A stretch of DNA of 64,000 nucleotides from Microtetraspora fusca (GCF_001570365.1 NZ_BBYK01000042.1:126202-190201), one strand, 5' to 3'. Counted from the first letter of the stretch, positions 24,230 to 36,937 are shown. Notes: generated by a model not told the origin, from the letters alone. A program made the numbers and translations.

Positions 24230-25443
24230 GCGTTCTGCTTCATGGAGCGCGACGTCATGGGCAGGGTGGGCGGCACGGTGACCGCCCCGAGCACGGTCGT
24301 GCCCTGCCGGACCAGCCGTCGTACGGCCTGGGTGACCTCGGTCGAGGTCGTCCGGCGCAGGCCGAGGAGCAGTATGGCCGCGTCGGGCCGGTCGGCGGGG
24401 TCGGTGACCACGGCGACCGGCGCCAGGTGGGAGAGCGCGGCGCCGAGGCGTTCGGCGACCGGCGCCCCGCCGACCGTGCCGAGTTCGGCGACCAGCAGGC
24501 GGTGGTAGCCCTCGCCGAGGGAGGAGACCACGTCGGCCGCCAGCGAGCGGAAGGCCCCGGGGTCGGCACGCAGCGGGATGTCGGCGAGCAGCGGGAGCGT
24601 GGTGAGGCGCTCGACGTCGGCGGCGGTGCGCAGCCGGGTGTCGAGGCGGTCGCGAGCGAACGCGGCGCCCGTCCCGGCGAGCAGACCGAGGAAGAGGCCG
24701 CTGCCGAGGTACAGCGGGACGCTCGGGGCGCTGGGGGACGACGGGGGGCGGGCCTGGCTGATCACCGATCCCGGGATGATCGCGATGGTCTTGAGCGCGT
24801 CGTACTTGAGGCTGAGGCTGTAGACCTGCTTGCCGAGCACGGACTGCTGGTGCTCGGCGACCACGCGTGCGGCGGAGCCGCGGGCGAGCGTGGCGACGCT
24901 CTCCGCGGCCTTGCCGAGGTCGTCGTCCACCTGGTGCAACTGGGTGGACAGCGCCTTCATCTGGGCGGCCAGGCTGCGCGCGGCCGACAGCGTGCGGTTC
25001 TGGAGGTACGCCTCGGCGAACGCCTGGGCGCCCGCGGAGGCCGAGACGCGGTCGCCGGCGGTGAACCAGATGGAGAGGATGGCGGAATTGGGCGGCACGT
25101 CCACGACGACCTGCTCCCGCAATTCCTCCGAATCCGTCTTTTTCAAAATTTCAGCGGCTTTGGCGGCGACTGTCGCAGAGTGGGCGATTTGCGCCTCTGT
25201 ATCAAGGTTGAGCGGTTCGCGCAGCCGCGAGGTCACCTGATTGACCTGATCCTGAACGCCGGTCGGGAGGACCTGTACCTGGGCGACCGCCGTGTATTTC
25301 TTGGGCGTCACGACCAGCAGTCCGACGGCGCCCGCGACGCCTGTGAGCAGGCATGATGCGACGAGGAGCCGACGGCGGCGGAGAACCGAACCGTAGTCGG
25401 CGAGATCCCTGGTGTGCGGCGGCGGAAAAGAAGATCTCACCAT
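24226..25443 (-). CDS. Wzz/chain-length determinant with a degenerate tyrosine-kinase domain
   Basis: 405 residues. An N-terminal Wzz domain has one membrane segment near 25-45 (SCLLTGVAGAVGLLVV), a long extracytoplasmic coiled-coil region (about 100-200) and a second membrane segment near 230-250 preceded by a Pro/Ser-rich stretch. The cytoplasmic C-terminus (about 260-395) has the outline of a bacterial tyrosine kinase: LLADIPLR, EGYHRLLVAE, and a final ILLLGLRRTTSTEV-TQAVRRLV-GTTVLGAV. It has no Walker A or Walker B motif and no Tyr cluster. It should control chain length but not act as a kinase. ATG 25443 chosen; GTG 25449 also possible. It is the first gene of the minus arm. Confidence 0.8.
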   Translation of the reverse strand: MVRSSFPPPHTRDLADYGSVLRRRRLLVASCLLTGVAGAVGLLVVTPKKYTAVAQVQVLPTGVQDQVNQVTSRLREPLNLDTEAQIAHSATVAAKAAEILKKTDSEELREQVVVDVPPNSAILSIWFTAGDRVSASAGAQAFAEAYLQNRTLSAARSLAAQMKALSTQLHQVDDDLGKAAESVATLARGSAARVVAEHQQSVLGKQVYSLSLKYDALKTIAIIPGSVISQARPPSSPSAPSVPLYLGSGLFLGLLAGTGAAFARDRLDTRLRTAADVERLTTLPLLADIPLRADPGAFRSLAADVVSSLGEGYHRLLVAELGTVGGAPVAERLGAALSHLAPVAVVTDPADRPDAAILLLGLRRTTSTEVTQAVRRLVRQGTTVLGAVTVPPTLPMTSRSMKQNA

Positions 25444-25631
25444 GCCCACGAACTATAGGCGTGGTTGTGCTTTTCCCCATCGGATATTGAAAGATTTTCT
25501 TCCGCCGAATCGCGACGTAATAGCGAGCATTAATGCGAAATGTCCGATGGTGCGATATCACAAGTTCCCCTCGATCTTCCCTCCAGTAATGGCAAGGTGG
25601 CCCCCAAGGCCGTTCCAGTGAAGGGGGAAAG
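25444..25631. promoter_or_regulatory. Divergent promoter region of the polysaccharide locus
   Basis: This 188-bp AT-richer gap lies between the chain-length gene (minus) and the GH26 gene (plus). It contains a perfect 8-bp inverted pair CCATCGGA (25477-25484) and TCCGATGG (25543-25550), a 10-bp palindrome GCATTAATGC (25527-25536), and on the minus strand a TATAGT -10 ending about 8 bases before the ATG, which would give a nearly leaderless message. These are good candidates for regulator binding, but no regulator gene lies in the locus. Confidence 0.5.
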
Positions 25632-26672
25632 GTGCGGCGAACAGCGCTGATCGGACTTGCGGTACTGCTGGCGGGATGCTCGCCCGCGCCGAGCGTTCCC
25701 ACGGCGGGCGCGCGGCCTAGCCCCGACAACCGGCTCGGCACCCGCGGGGCGATGTCCTGCACGGTCACCGCGAAGCTCATCCCGACCTGTGGCGCGTGGT
25801 GGGGCATCGCGCCCGACATCTTCACCGGGCGGCGCGTGGACGAGGCCACCCTGCGCGCCGAGCGGCGGATGGGGCGCCGCGTCGACATCGTGCACGTCTA
25901 CCACCGGGACGGGGAGCTGTTCCCCACGCCGGTCGAGCGGGAGCTCGCCCAGGGGCGGCGATTGCTCCTGATCAACTGGAAGCCGTCCATGACCGCGAGC
26001 TGGGCCGAGGTCGCGAGCGGCGCGGTCGACCACCGCATCGACGTCCTCGCGGCGTACATCAAACGGACCTTCCCCGGCCGGTTCTTCCTCACCATCCACC
26101 ATGAACCGGAGGACGACGTGCGGCTGGACGGCGGCTACTCCGCCGAGGACTACGTGGCGATGTACCGCCACGTCGTCACCCGGCTGCGCAGCAGGGGAGT
26201 GACCAACGCGGTCACCGTGATGACGTACATGGGCGCGCCCAACTGGGCCACCAAGCCGTGGTTCGACAAGCTCTATCCGGGCGACGACGTGGTGGACTGG
26301 ATCGGGCTCGACCCGTACGCCGACGGGCGGGTCCACGACTTCGCCAGCCTGGTCAACAAGACCCGGCCCGACCATGCCCAGTGGCCGGGGTTCTACCGCT
26401 GGATCCAGTCACGCTTCCCCGGCAAGCCGATCATGCTCTCCGAGTGGGGGGCCTTCGAGCGGCCGACCATGCCGCAGTTCAAGCCGCAGTTCTTCTCCTC
26501 GGTCGCGCGGCAGATCAGCGACTTCCCGCAGATCAAGGCGCTGGTCTACTTCGACTCGCCGTCCGCGCCGCGCGGCGACACGCGCTTCGACTCCACCTCC
26601 GCGGCCGACCGGGCCTTCTCCAGCCTGGCCGGCGGCCCCTACTTCAGCGGGACGCAGGTTCCCACGCGCTGA
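25632..26672 (+). CDS. Secreted lipoprotein, GH26-like glycoside hydrolase
   Basis: 346 residues. A lipoprotein signal peptide with lipobox LLAGC (Cys16) is followed by a short Pro/Ser linker and a TIM-barrel-type hydrolase domain. HHEPED (about 156-161) and SEWGAFE (about 270-276) match the acid/base and nucleophile Glu positions of GH26 mannanase-like enzymes. The GTG follows AAGGGGGAAAG. It would sit on the outer face of the membrane and could trim, release or remodel the polysaccharide made by the locus. The exact linkage cut is unknown. Its 3' end overlaps the convergent TauE/SafE gene by 29 bp. Confidence 0.82.
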   Translation: MRRTALIGLAVLLAGCSPAPSVPTAGARPSPDNRLGTRGAMSCTVTAKLIPTCGAWWGIAPDIFTGRRVDEATLRAERRMGRRVDIVHVYHRDGELFPTPVERELAQGRRLLLINWKPSMTASWAEVASGAVDHRIDVLAAYIKRTFPGRFFLTIHHEPEDDVRLDGGYSAEDYVAMYRHVVTRLRSRGVTNAVTVMTYMGAPNWATKPWFDKLYPGDDVVDWIGLDPYADGRVHDFASLVNKTRPDHAQWPGFYRWIQSRFPGKPIMLSEWGAFERPTMPQFKPQFFSSVARQISDFPQIKALVYFDSPSAPRGDTRFDSTSAADRAFSSLAGGPYFSGTQVPTR

Positions 26673-27546
26673 CCGGCCGGTCCCGTACGGCTCGCGCCTT
26701 GGCCGCCCGCCACCCGAACGCGGCCGCGACGCCGAAGCAGGCCACGACGACCAGCAGGGGCACGTTGCCCACGCCGAGGAGCTTGAGCGAAGAGGCGAGC
26801 AGCACCACGGCCAGCGCCAGCCTGATCACCTGGTCCGGCGCCCACGCCGAGATCCGGGATCCGAGGTAGACACCGGGGATCGACCCGAGCAGGAGCGATG
26901 CGGTGAGATCGAGCTTGAAGTCGCCGAAGAGAATGTGGCCGGCGGCCGCGGAGGCGACCAGGGGGACCGCCTGGACGAGATCCGTCCCGACGAGCTGGTT
27001 GGCGCGCAGCGCCGGATAGACCATCACCAGCGCGACGACGATGAGCGAGCCGGACCCGACCGAGGTCACCCCCACGATCAGGCCGCCGACCATACCGATC
27101 AGTACAGTCGGTATTGGGCGCACGACGACATCGTGCGCGGAGAGCGCGCCCACCCCCTGGCGCAGGCTCAGGAACGACTTCGCCAGCAGGCCGGTGAGCG
27201 CGAGCAGCAGCGCCACGCCCAGCGCGTACTTGACGGACTGCTGCATCTGCTCGCCCTCGCCGAACAGCCGGGCGGCGAACACCCCGACGAACGCCATGGG
27301 AACCGAGCCCAGGCAGAGCCAGCCCACCATGCGCAGGTTCACGGTGCCGTTGCGCAGGTGGACCAGGCCGCCCACGGGCTTCATGACCGCCGAGGCGACG
27401 AGGTCGCTGGAGACCGCCGCGAGCGGCGGCACGTTGAAGAAGAGCATCATCATCGGCGTCATCAGGGCGCCGCCGCCCATGCCGGTCAGGCCGACGATGA
27501 TCGCCACCAGGAACGAGCCCGCCGCCAGCGCCGGATCGATCTCCAT
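26644..27546 (-). CDS. TauE/SafE-family membrane permease
   Basis: A 300-residue protein with about 8 membrane segments in two repeated halves, each starting with a Gly-rich motif (GLTGMGGGALMTPMM at about 19-33; VGVTSVGSGSLIVVAL near 163). The family moves sulfite, sulfate or organosulfonates. It lies 36 bases downstream of the APS kinase gene on the same strand, so the pair probably forms an operon, and sulfate uptake or sulfite efflux for the sulfation pathway is the sensible role. Direction of transport cannot be inferred. Confidence 0.85.
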   Translation of the reverse strand: MEIDPALAAGSFLVAIIVGLTGMGGGALMTPMMMLFFNVPPLAAVSSDLVASAVMKPVGGLVHLRNGTVNLRMVGWLCLGSVPMAFVGVFAARLFGEGEQMQQSVKYALGVALLLALTGLLAKSFLSLRQGVGALSAHDVVVRPIPTVLIGMVGGLIVGVTSVGSGSLIVVALVMVYPALRANQLVGTDLVQAVPLVASAAAGHILFGDFKLDLTASLLLGSIPGVYLGSRISAWAPDQVIRLALAVVLLASSLKLLGVGNVPLLVVVACFGVAAAFGWRAAKARAVRDRPVSAWEPASR

Positions 27547-27582
27547 GCGTCCCTCACCGCTCCCGGTTCCTGTTGTGGACGA

Positions 27583-28800
27583 TCACCGCACCCAGCCTCC
27601 GGAGGTCAGCAGGTTCAGCACGGCGGACACCGCGCGCTCCACCGACATGCCGGTGGTGTCCAGGGTGAGATCGGCGTCGTCCGGCTCCTCGTACGGGTCG
27701 GAGACGCCGGTGAACTCGGGGATCAGCCCGGCCCGGGCCTTGGCGTACAGGCCCTTGCGGTCGCGGCGCTCGCACTCCTCCAGCGGCGTGGAGACGTGGA
27801 CGAGCAGGAAGTCGGCGCCCACCTCCTCGACCATCGCGCGCACCTCGTCCCGGGTGGCCGCGTACGGCGCGATGGGGGCGCAGACGGCGATGCCGCCGTG
27901 CCGGGCCGCCTCGGCGGCGACGAAGCCGATCCGCCGGATGTTGTGGTCGCGGTCCTCACGCGAGAACGTCAGCCCGGCGGACAGGAGCCGGCGGACGACG
28001 TCGCCGTCCAGATAGGTGACGGTGCGGCCGCCCCGCTCCAGCAGGGCGTCGCGCAGCCCCCGGGCGATCGTCGACTTGCCGGAACCGGACAGGCCGGTGA
28101 AGAACACCACGAGGCCGCGGCGGTGCGGCGGCCCCGGGATGACGACCGGCGCGGGGCCCGCGTAGTGCTCGGTCGCGCCGTAGTTCCGCGCCACGTGCTC
28201 GCGCAGCTCCAGGTCGATCTCGGCGTCCTCGCGCGGCGCGAGCGGCACCGCGACCACGGTCGAGCCGGGCAGCGCCGCGGACGCCTTGAGCGCCGCGCGG
28301 ACCACGGCCGGGCCGCCCTCGCCGAACACGAGGGGGAGCAGCAGCACGGCGGCGTCCAGCTCCTGGGCGCTGGCGGCGATGTCGTCGATCGTGGTGGCGT
28401 CGAGCGGGCCCCGCATGGTCACCGCGAGGATCTCGCCGTCCGGCAGCTCCTTGCGCACGTCCTCGGGCGTACGGCGGAGCCGGGCGAACGGTCCGTACGC
28501 GGGGGCGTCGAGCGCCTCGACCGGGCCCGCGGCGTGGTGACCGTGCCGCTCGCGCACCGTCATGACGGCGACGGCCGCGCCCTCGGGATCCCGGAGCGTG
28601 ACCCGCTCGCCCACCGGGATGTCGTCGGGCAGGGCGATGGTGATCGGGTCGGGCCACGGGGTGCCGTCGGCGAGGCGTCCGCGCGCGATCACCTCGGCCA
28701 CGTCGGCGGCCGGGAGGAAGCCGTCGAGCGGCGCGTACGCCCCCGAGAGCAGCAGTTCCAGGTCGGCGAGCTCACGAGCGTCGGGGATCCACTCCGTCAT
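27583..28800 (-). CDS. cysC: APS kinase with a degenerate N-terminal ATP-sulfurylase domain
   Basis: 405 residues. The C-terminal APS kinase (about 228-405) is intact: P-loop GLSGSGKST (about 236-244), YLDGDVVR, DRDHNIRRIGF, KGLYAKARAG and YEEPDDADL. It phosphorylates APS to PAPS. The N-terminal part resembles ATP sulfurylase (LSGAYAPLDGFL, WPDPITIALP, RNYGATEHYAGPAP) but the catalytic QTRNPxHRxH is replaced by TMRGPLDATT and the GRDHAG motif is gone, so it should be inactive; CysDN supply that step. ATG 28800 chosen (MTEWIPDARE); ATG 28809 is also in frame. Confidence 0.87.
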   Translation of the reverse strand: MTEWIPDARELADLELLLSGAYAPLDGFLPAADVAEVIARGRLADGTPWPDPITIALPDDIPVGERVTLRDPEGAAVAVMTVRERHGHHAAGPVEALDAPAYGPFARLRRTPEDVRKELPDGEILAVTMRGPLDATTIDDIAASAQELDAAVLLLPLVFGEGGPAVVRAALKASAALPGSTVVAVPLAPREDAEIDLELREHVARNYGATEHYAGPAPVVIPGPPHRRGLVVFFTGLSGSGKSTIARGLRDALLERGGRTVTYLDGDVVRRLLSAGLTFSREDRDHNIRRIGFVAAEAARHGGIAVCAPIAPYAATRDEVRAMVEEVGADFLLVHVSTPLEECERRDRKGLYAKARAGLIPEFTGVSDPYEEPDDADLTLDTTGMSVERAVSAVLNLLTSGGWVR

Positions 28801-28905
28801 AGCTTCCATTTCCGATCGAATTAGTCGGATACCTACCTTAACCCCTGACATGGGCATGGCGCAGCCCTTGCCGGGATGTTCTGGAAGCTGACATTAATCC
28901 GTGGA

Positions 28906-28933
28906 CGCGGCCGAGGACCCGGTCTCGGCCGCG
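28906..28933. terminator. Perfect 10-bp hairpin between methyltransferase and cysC genes
   Basis: CGCGGCCGAG (28906-28915) pairs with CTCGGCCGCG (28924-28933) around an 8-base loop. It lies about 50 bases past the methyltransferase stop on the minus strand. It has no T-run but is the only strong structure between the two minus-strand genes. Confidence 0.5.
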
Positions 28934-28981
28934 CGTGAGGCCGGCTCCGGCCCCTTCGCCGCAGTGCGGAGGCGGGACCGG

Positions 28982-29728
28982 TCAGATCAGGCGGGCGAAG
29001 TGGTTCTGCGGCTTCCGCACGACCAGGATGACCTCGTCATGGCCGGCCGGCAGGCGACCGCCGGAGAACCGGTCCACCATCCGGCAGACCGTCTCGATCA
29101 GGCCCGCGTGCGGGCCTGATCGCGCCGCCCCGCTCGTCCTCGCGTAGTCCTCTGTGATCATCAGGCCCCGCATCAGGCAGTACGCTTGGATCCCCTCGCG
29201 CGAGCTGACCGGCTCGTACACGGCGGGCAGCGGGCCGATGGTCTCGGTGGGGACGAAGCGCTTCCACAGCATCTGGCGCAGCCACCCCGGCGTCATCCGG
29301 TCGCAGAAGCCGTACGCGGAGCTGCGGTCCCGCAGCCGGATCAGCATCATGCCGCCGGGACGCAGCCCCGCGACCATGCGGTCCAGCACGATCTCGGTGT
29401 TGTGGATGCGTTCGAGCAGGAAGTCCACGAAGATCACGTCGTAGGAGCGCGCGGCGATCGGCACCTGCCGCAGGTCGCCCAGCGTCCAGGAGTCCAGGTC
29501 CTTGCGCGCGCTGGCGTGGGCCCGCAGCGACGGGAGCTCCTCGTCGATCCCGGTGACGCGCGAGCCGAACCTCTCCATGTCGCCGTCACTGAAGATCGAT
29601 GTGCTGGCGCGGCCGCAGCCCGCGACGAGGATGTCGAGCCGGCGACCGAGCTGCTCGGTCCACTGCTCGCGGATCTTCTTGCTGAAAATGTCGTCGTGGT
29701 CGGCCGATGGCGGACGAACGTCGGTCAT
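28982..29728 (-). CDS. SAM-dependent class I methyltransferase
   Basis: A 248-residue protein. Motif I is DILVAGCGRAS (about residues 32-42), acidic motif II is VTGIDEE, and motif IV is YDVIFVDFLLERIHN, followed by LRPGGMMLIRLRD. It resembles small-molecule or glycan O-methyltransferases. It lies at the border of the polysaccharide locus, so sugar O-methylation is possible, but mfd is only about 155 bp away on the other side and no context settles the substrate. Confidence 0.65.
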   Translation of the reverse strand: MTDVRPPSADHDDIFSKKIREQWTEQLGRRLDILVAGCGRASTSIFSDGDMERFGSRVTGIDEELPSLRAHASARKDLDSWTLGDLRQVPIAARSYDVIFVDFLLERIHNTEIVLDRMVAGLRPGGMMLIRLRDRSSAYGFCDRMTPGWLRQMLWKRFVPTETIGPLPAVYEPVSSREGIQAYCLMRGLMITEDYARTSGAARSGPHAGLIETVCRMVDRFSGGRLPAGHDEVILVVRKPQNHFARLI

Positions 29729-29831
29729 GTCACCGATAGTAATCAACCCTGTTCGGAGGGTCGTGGATCCGGGGTGTGGCCCGCGGTTTGTCCGGGCGCG
29801 TCGGTGGGCGGGCGTAGCCTTGAGCACGTGC

Positions 29832-29855
29832 CCCCCGGTTCGCACCGACCGGGGG
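29832..29855. promoter_or_regulatory. Hairpin just upstream of mfd
   Basis: CCCCCGG (29832-29838) pairs with CCGGGGG (29849-29855) around a 10-base loop, ending 28 bases before the mfd ATG. It may be a leader hairpin or an inverted-repeat binding site in the divergent region with the methyltransferase gene. Confidence 0.4.
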
Positions 29856-29883
29856 TTCGACCTGTGCCATCGTGGGGCTCTTC

Positions 29884-33369
<3,486 letters not shown>

Positions 33370-33445
33370 CCCGCGGATCTGTGAGAATCTGCACAATTCC
33401 CTGGCCCGCTCGCCGGGAGGATCCCAACCTCGGGAGGATCGGAAC

Positions 33446-34060
33446 GTGAAGTCGTATCGTGCGCGGATCGCCGTCGCCGCGGGTCTGGCGGTCGCAGGTC
33501 TCGCCCTGAGCGCCTGCAGCGGGCCCGTTCAGGCCGGCGCCGCGGCCATCGTCGGCAAGGAGCGCATCTCCTCCAGCGATCTGGACGCGAAGGTCCGCGA
33601 GCTCCGGGCGGACCTCGCCGCCCACAAGCTGTCGGAGGAGCAGCTCAACCTCGGGACGATGTCGGTCCCGCAAGTGATCCTCTACTACACGGCCAACGCG
33701 CGGCAGTACGCCGAGCTGGCCCGGCGCAAGAACGTCTCCGTCTCCGAGAGCGAGATCGACGGCTACATCACCGCTCGCGGCGGCCAGGACAAGGTGGACG
33801 AGATGCTGCTGGCCGGTGGCGTCCCGCGCTCCATGGGTCGCGACACCATCCGGGCGGTGCTCACCCAGCAGAAGCTGATGTCGCAGCTCGGCGCCGGCAA
33901 CGACCAGCAGAGCGTGCAGGCCGCGCTGGTCAAGGTCACCGAGGAGGCCGACGCGGCCGTCCCGGTCACCTTCAGCCCGCGGTACGGCAAGTGGGACCTC
34001 CAGCAGGGATTCGTCGCCGACGATCGCCTCGGCGCCGTCGAGGCCGCCCCCGCCCAGTAG
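33446..34060 (+). CDS. SurA N-terminal-domain lipoprotein
   Basis: 204 residues with a lipoprotein signal peptide (lipobox LSAC, Cys24) followed by a SurA-type chaperone domain (VGKERISSSDLDAKVREL ...). There is no PPIase domain, so it would bind unfolded or exported proteins at the outer face of the membrane without isomerase activity. GTG start after GGGAGGATCGGAAC. The position between mfd and mazG is conserved in actinobacteria. The exact client is unknown. Confidence 0.8.
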   Translation: MKSYRARIAVAAGLAVAGLALSACSGPVQAGAAAIVGKERISSSDLDAKVRELRADLAAHKLSEEQLNLGTMSVPQVILYYTANARQYAELARRKNVSVSESEIDGYITARGGQDKVDEMLLAGGVPRSMGRDTIRAVLTQQKLMSQLGAGNDQQSVQAALVKVTEEADAAVPVTFSPRYGKWDLQQGFVADDRLGAVEAAPAQ

Positions 34061-34076
34061 GCCGGCGCTCCACGCC

Positions 34077-35066
34077 ATGTCACTGATCATCCTGACGACG
34101 TCGCCCCGGGTCGCCCCGGGGCTGCTGAGCGTGCAGGCGTGGGCGGCGCTCGGCCGGCACCCGGTGCGCACCGCCACCGCCGACCACCCCTACCTGCCCT
34201 ACCTCGCCGAGGCGGGCATCCCGGTCGAGACGGTGACCCCCGACCCCGCCGCCCTCGCCCGTGACGCCCGTACGGACACGATCGTCTGGCTGGCCGCGCA
34301 GGACGGCGAGGAGGACTTCATGCGGGCCCTCGGGCAGGCGGCGCTCGCCCTCGACGACCCGCCGGTGATCGAGGTGCTCCCCGGTTCGTACGACCTGCCG
34401 GGGGCGCGGCTGCTCGACCTCGTCCGGGTGATGGACCGGCTGCGCCGCGAGTGCCCGTGGGATCGCGAGCAGACGCACGAGTCGTTGGTGCCGTACCTCG
34501 TCGAGGAGTCGTACGAGGTCCTGGAGACGATCGAGGAGGGCGACCGGGCGGCGCTGCGCGAGGAACTGGGCGACCTGCTGCTCCAGGTGATGTTCCACTC
34601 CCGCGTCGCCCAGGAGCGGCTGCCGGGCGACGACGGCTTCGACATCGACGACGTCGCGGCCGGCATCGTCGAGAAGCTCGTCCGCCGCCACCCGCACGTC
34701 TTCGCGGACACGCGCGTGTCCGGCGCGGAGGACGTGAGCGGCAACTGGGAGGTCATCAAGGCCGCCGAACGCGCGGCGAAGGGGGAGCGGGAGTCGGCGG
34801 TGGCCGGCGTGCCGATGGGGCAGCCCGCGCTCTCGCTCGCCGCGCAGCTGCTGCGCCGCGCCGAGCGGGCCGGAGTCCCGGCCGAGTTGGCCGAGGAGCT
34901 GCCGTCCGAGCTGGGCGCGCGGCTGTTCGATCTCGTCCGGCTCGCCGCGGAGCGCGGCCTGGACCCGGAGGCGGAGCTGCGCGCGGCGGCCAGGGCGTAC
35001 CGGTCCAGGGTGGAGGAGTGGGAGGTCGCCCGGCAGGACGAGCGGGGCGGTCGCCGTACCGAGTAG
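34077..35066 (+). CDS. mazG: Nucleoside triphosphate pyrophosphohydrolase MazG
   Basis: 329 residues. The MazG domain covers about residues 115-240, with PWDREQTHESLVPYLVEE and the metal-binding acidic cluster EESYEV ... EELGDLLLQV. It hydrolyses dNTPs/NTPs, including damaged ones, to monophosphates. An N-terminal extension (about 1-110) resembles a remnant of the tetrapyrrole-methylase-like domain found in other MazG homologues and is normal for actinobacteria. The C-terminal repeat of the MazG domain is only weakly recognisable. It starts 16 bases after the SurA-like gene. Confidence 0.92.
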   Translation: MSLIILTTSPRVAPGLLSVQAWAALGRHPVRTATADHPYLPYLAEAGIPVETVTPDPAALARDARTDTIVWLAAQDGEEDFMRALGQAALALDDPPVIEVLPGSYDLPGARLLDLVRVMDRLRRECPWDREQTHESLVPYLVEESYEVLETIEEGDRAALREELGDLLLQVMFHSRVAQERLPGDDGFDIDDVAAGIVEKLVRRHPHVFADTRVSGAEDVSGNWEVIKAAERAAKGERESAVAGVPMGQPALSLAAQLLRRAERAGVPAELAEELPSELGARLFDLVRLAAERGLDPEAELRAAARAYRSRVEEWEVARQDERGGRRTE

Positions 35067-35112
35067 TAAGGGCCGATAGGCTCGTGAGGCAAACTGCCCG
35101 CGACTTTGCTAG

Positions 35113-36402
<1,290 letters not shown>

Positions 36403-36415
36403 GGTCGTTTCTGGA

Positions 36416-36464
36416 CGAACGCCGCCGGCCGTACGCGTCTTCGGCGCGGGGCGGGCGGCGTTCG
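36416..36464 (+). terminator. Hairpin after enolase
   Basis: CGAACGCCGCC (36416-36426) is perfectly complementary to GGCGGCGTTCG (36454-36464), 11 bp with a 27-base loop that can itself fold. It begins 14 bases after the eno stop. No T-run follows, as is common in high-GC genomes. It ends about 60 bases before divIC. Confidence 0.55.
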
Positions 36465-36525
36465 GCGCAAGGAGCCCGGATCGGGACGGTGCCCCGCCGC
36501 CGGGGCGTTCGGGAGGTGGCCGGAG

Positions 36526-36924
36526 TTGGCGAAGCGACCGCAGTTGACGGGACGCGCGGCGATCCTCGCGGTCGTCGTGTGCGCGATCGCGATGAGCCTC
36601 GCCTACCCCTTCCGGGAGTACATCGCGCAGCGCCGGCAGATCGCCGAGCTGGAACAGGAGCAGGCGCGGGCGCTGCAGCACCTGCGCAATCTGGAGGACC
36701 AGCGCCGCAAGCTGGAGGATCCGGAGTACATCAAGCAGCTTGCCAAGAAGCGGCTGCACTACTGCGAGCCCGACGCCAAGTGCTACGTCCTGCTCGACGG
36801 TAAGAAGGGCACGGTGCCGGTGAAGGCCGAGCGCAAGCAGGCCGGCGACGCTCCGTGGTACGAGACGATCTGGAAGTCCGTCCAGGCGGCGGACGCCGCC
36901 GACGGCCAGCGGGCCGCTTCCTGA
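36526..36924 (+). CDS. divIC: Septum-formation initiator, FtsB/DivIC family
   Basis: 132 residues: a short cytoplasmic N-terminus, one membrane segment (about 12-28, AAILAVVVCAIAMSLAY), then an extracytoplasmic coiled coil (about 32-62) and a globular tail with CEPDAKCYVLL. It bridges FtsL and FtsQ in the divisome. The start is a rare TTG at 36526, with GGAGG about 10 bases upstream; no ATG or GTG fits the family start. The two Cys residues outside the membrane might form a disulfide. Confidence 0.88.
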   Translation: MAKRPQLTGRAAILAVVVCAIAMSLAYPFREYIAQRRQIAELEQEQARALQHLRNLEDQRRKLEDPEYIKQLAKKRLHYCEPDAKCYVLLDGKKGTVPVKAERKQAGDAPWYETIWKSVQAADAADGQRAAS

Positions 36925-36937
36925 AGGAGTGTCGAGG

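Larger units (their letters stand above)
11676..28809. other. Sulfated exopolysaccharide biosynthesis locus (predicted)
   Basis: Fifteen genes combine a Wzx/Wzy-type polysaccharide pathway (initiating phosphotransferase, GT2, GT26, flippase, polymerase, chain-length protein, GH26-like lipoprotein, kinase-like protein) with PAPS supply and use (cysQ, cysD, cysN, APS kinase, TauE/SafE permease, three sulfotransferases). The plus arm (11676-18947) and minus arm (25443-18895) converge with a 53-bp overlap. Most internal junctions are stop/start overlaps, implying translational coupling. Absence of PAPS reductase and sulfite reductase argues that PAPS is for sulfation, not cysteine synthesis. The product structure is unknown. 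Confidence 0.75.
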
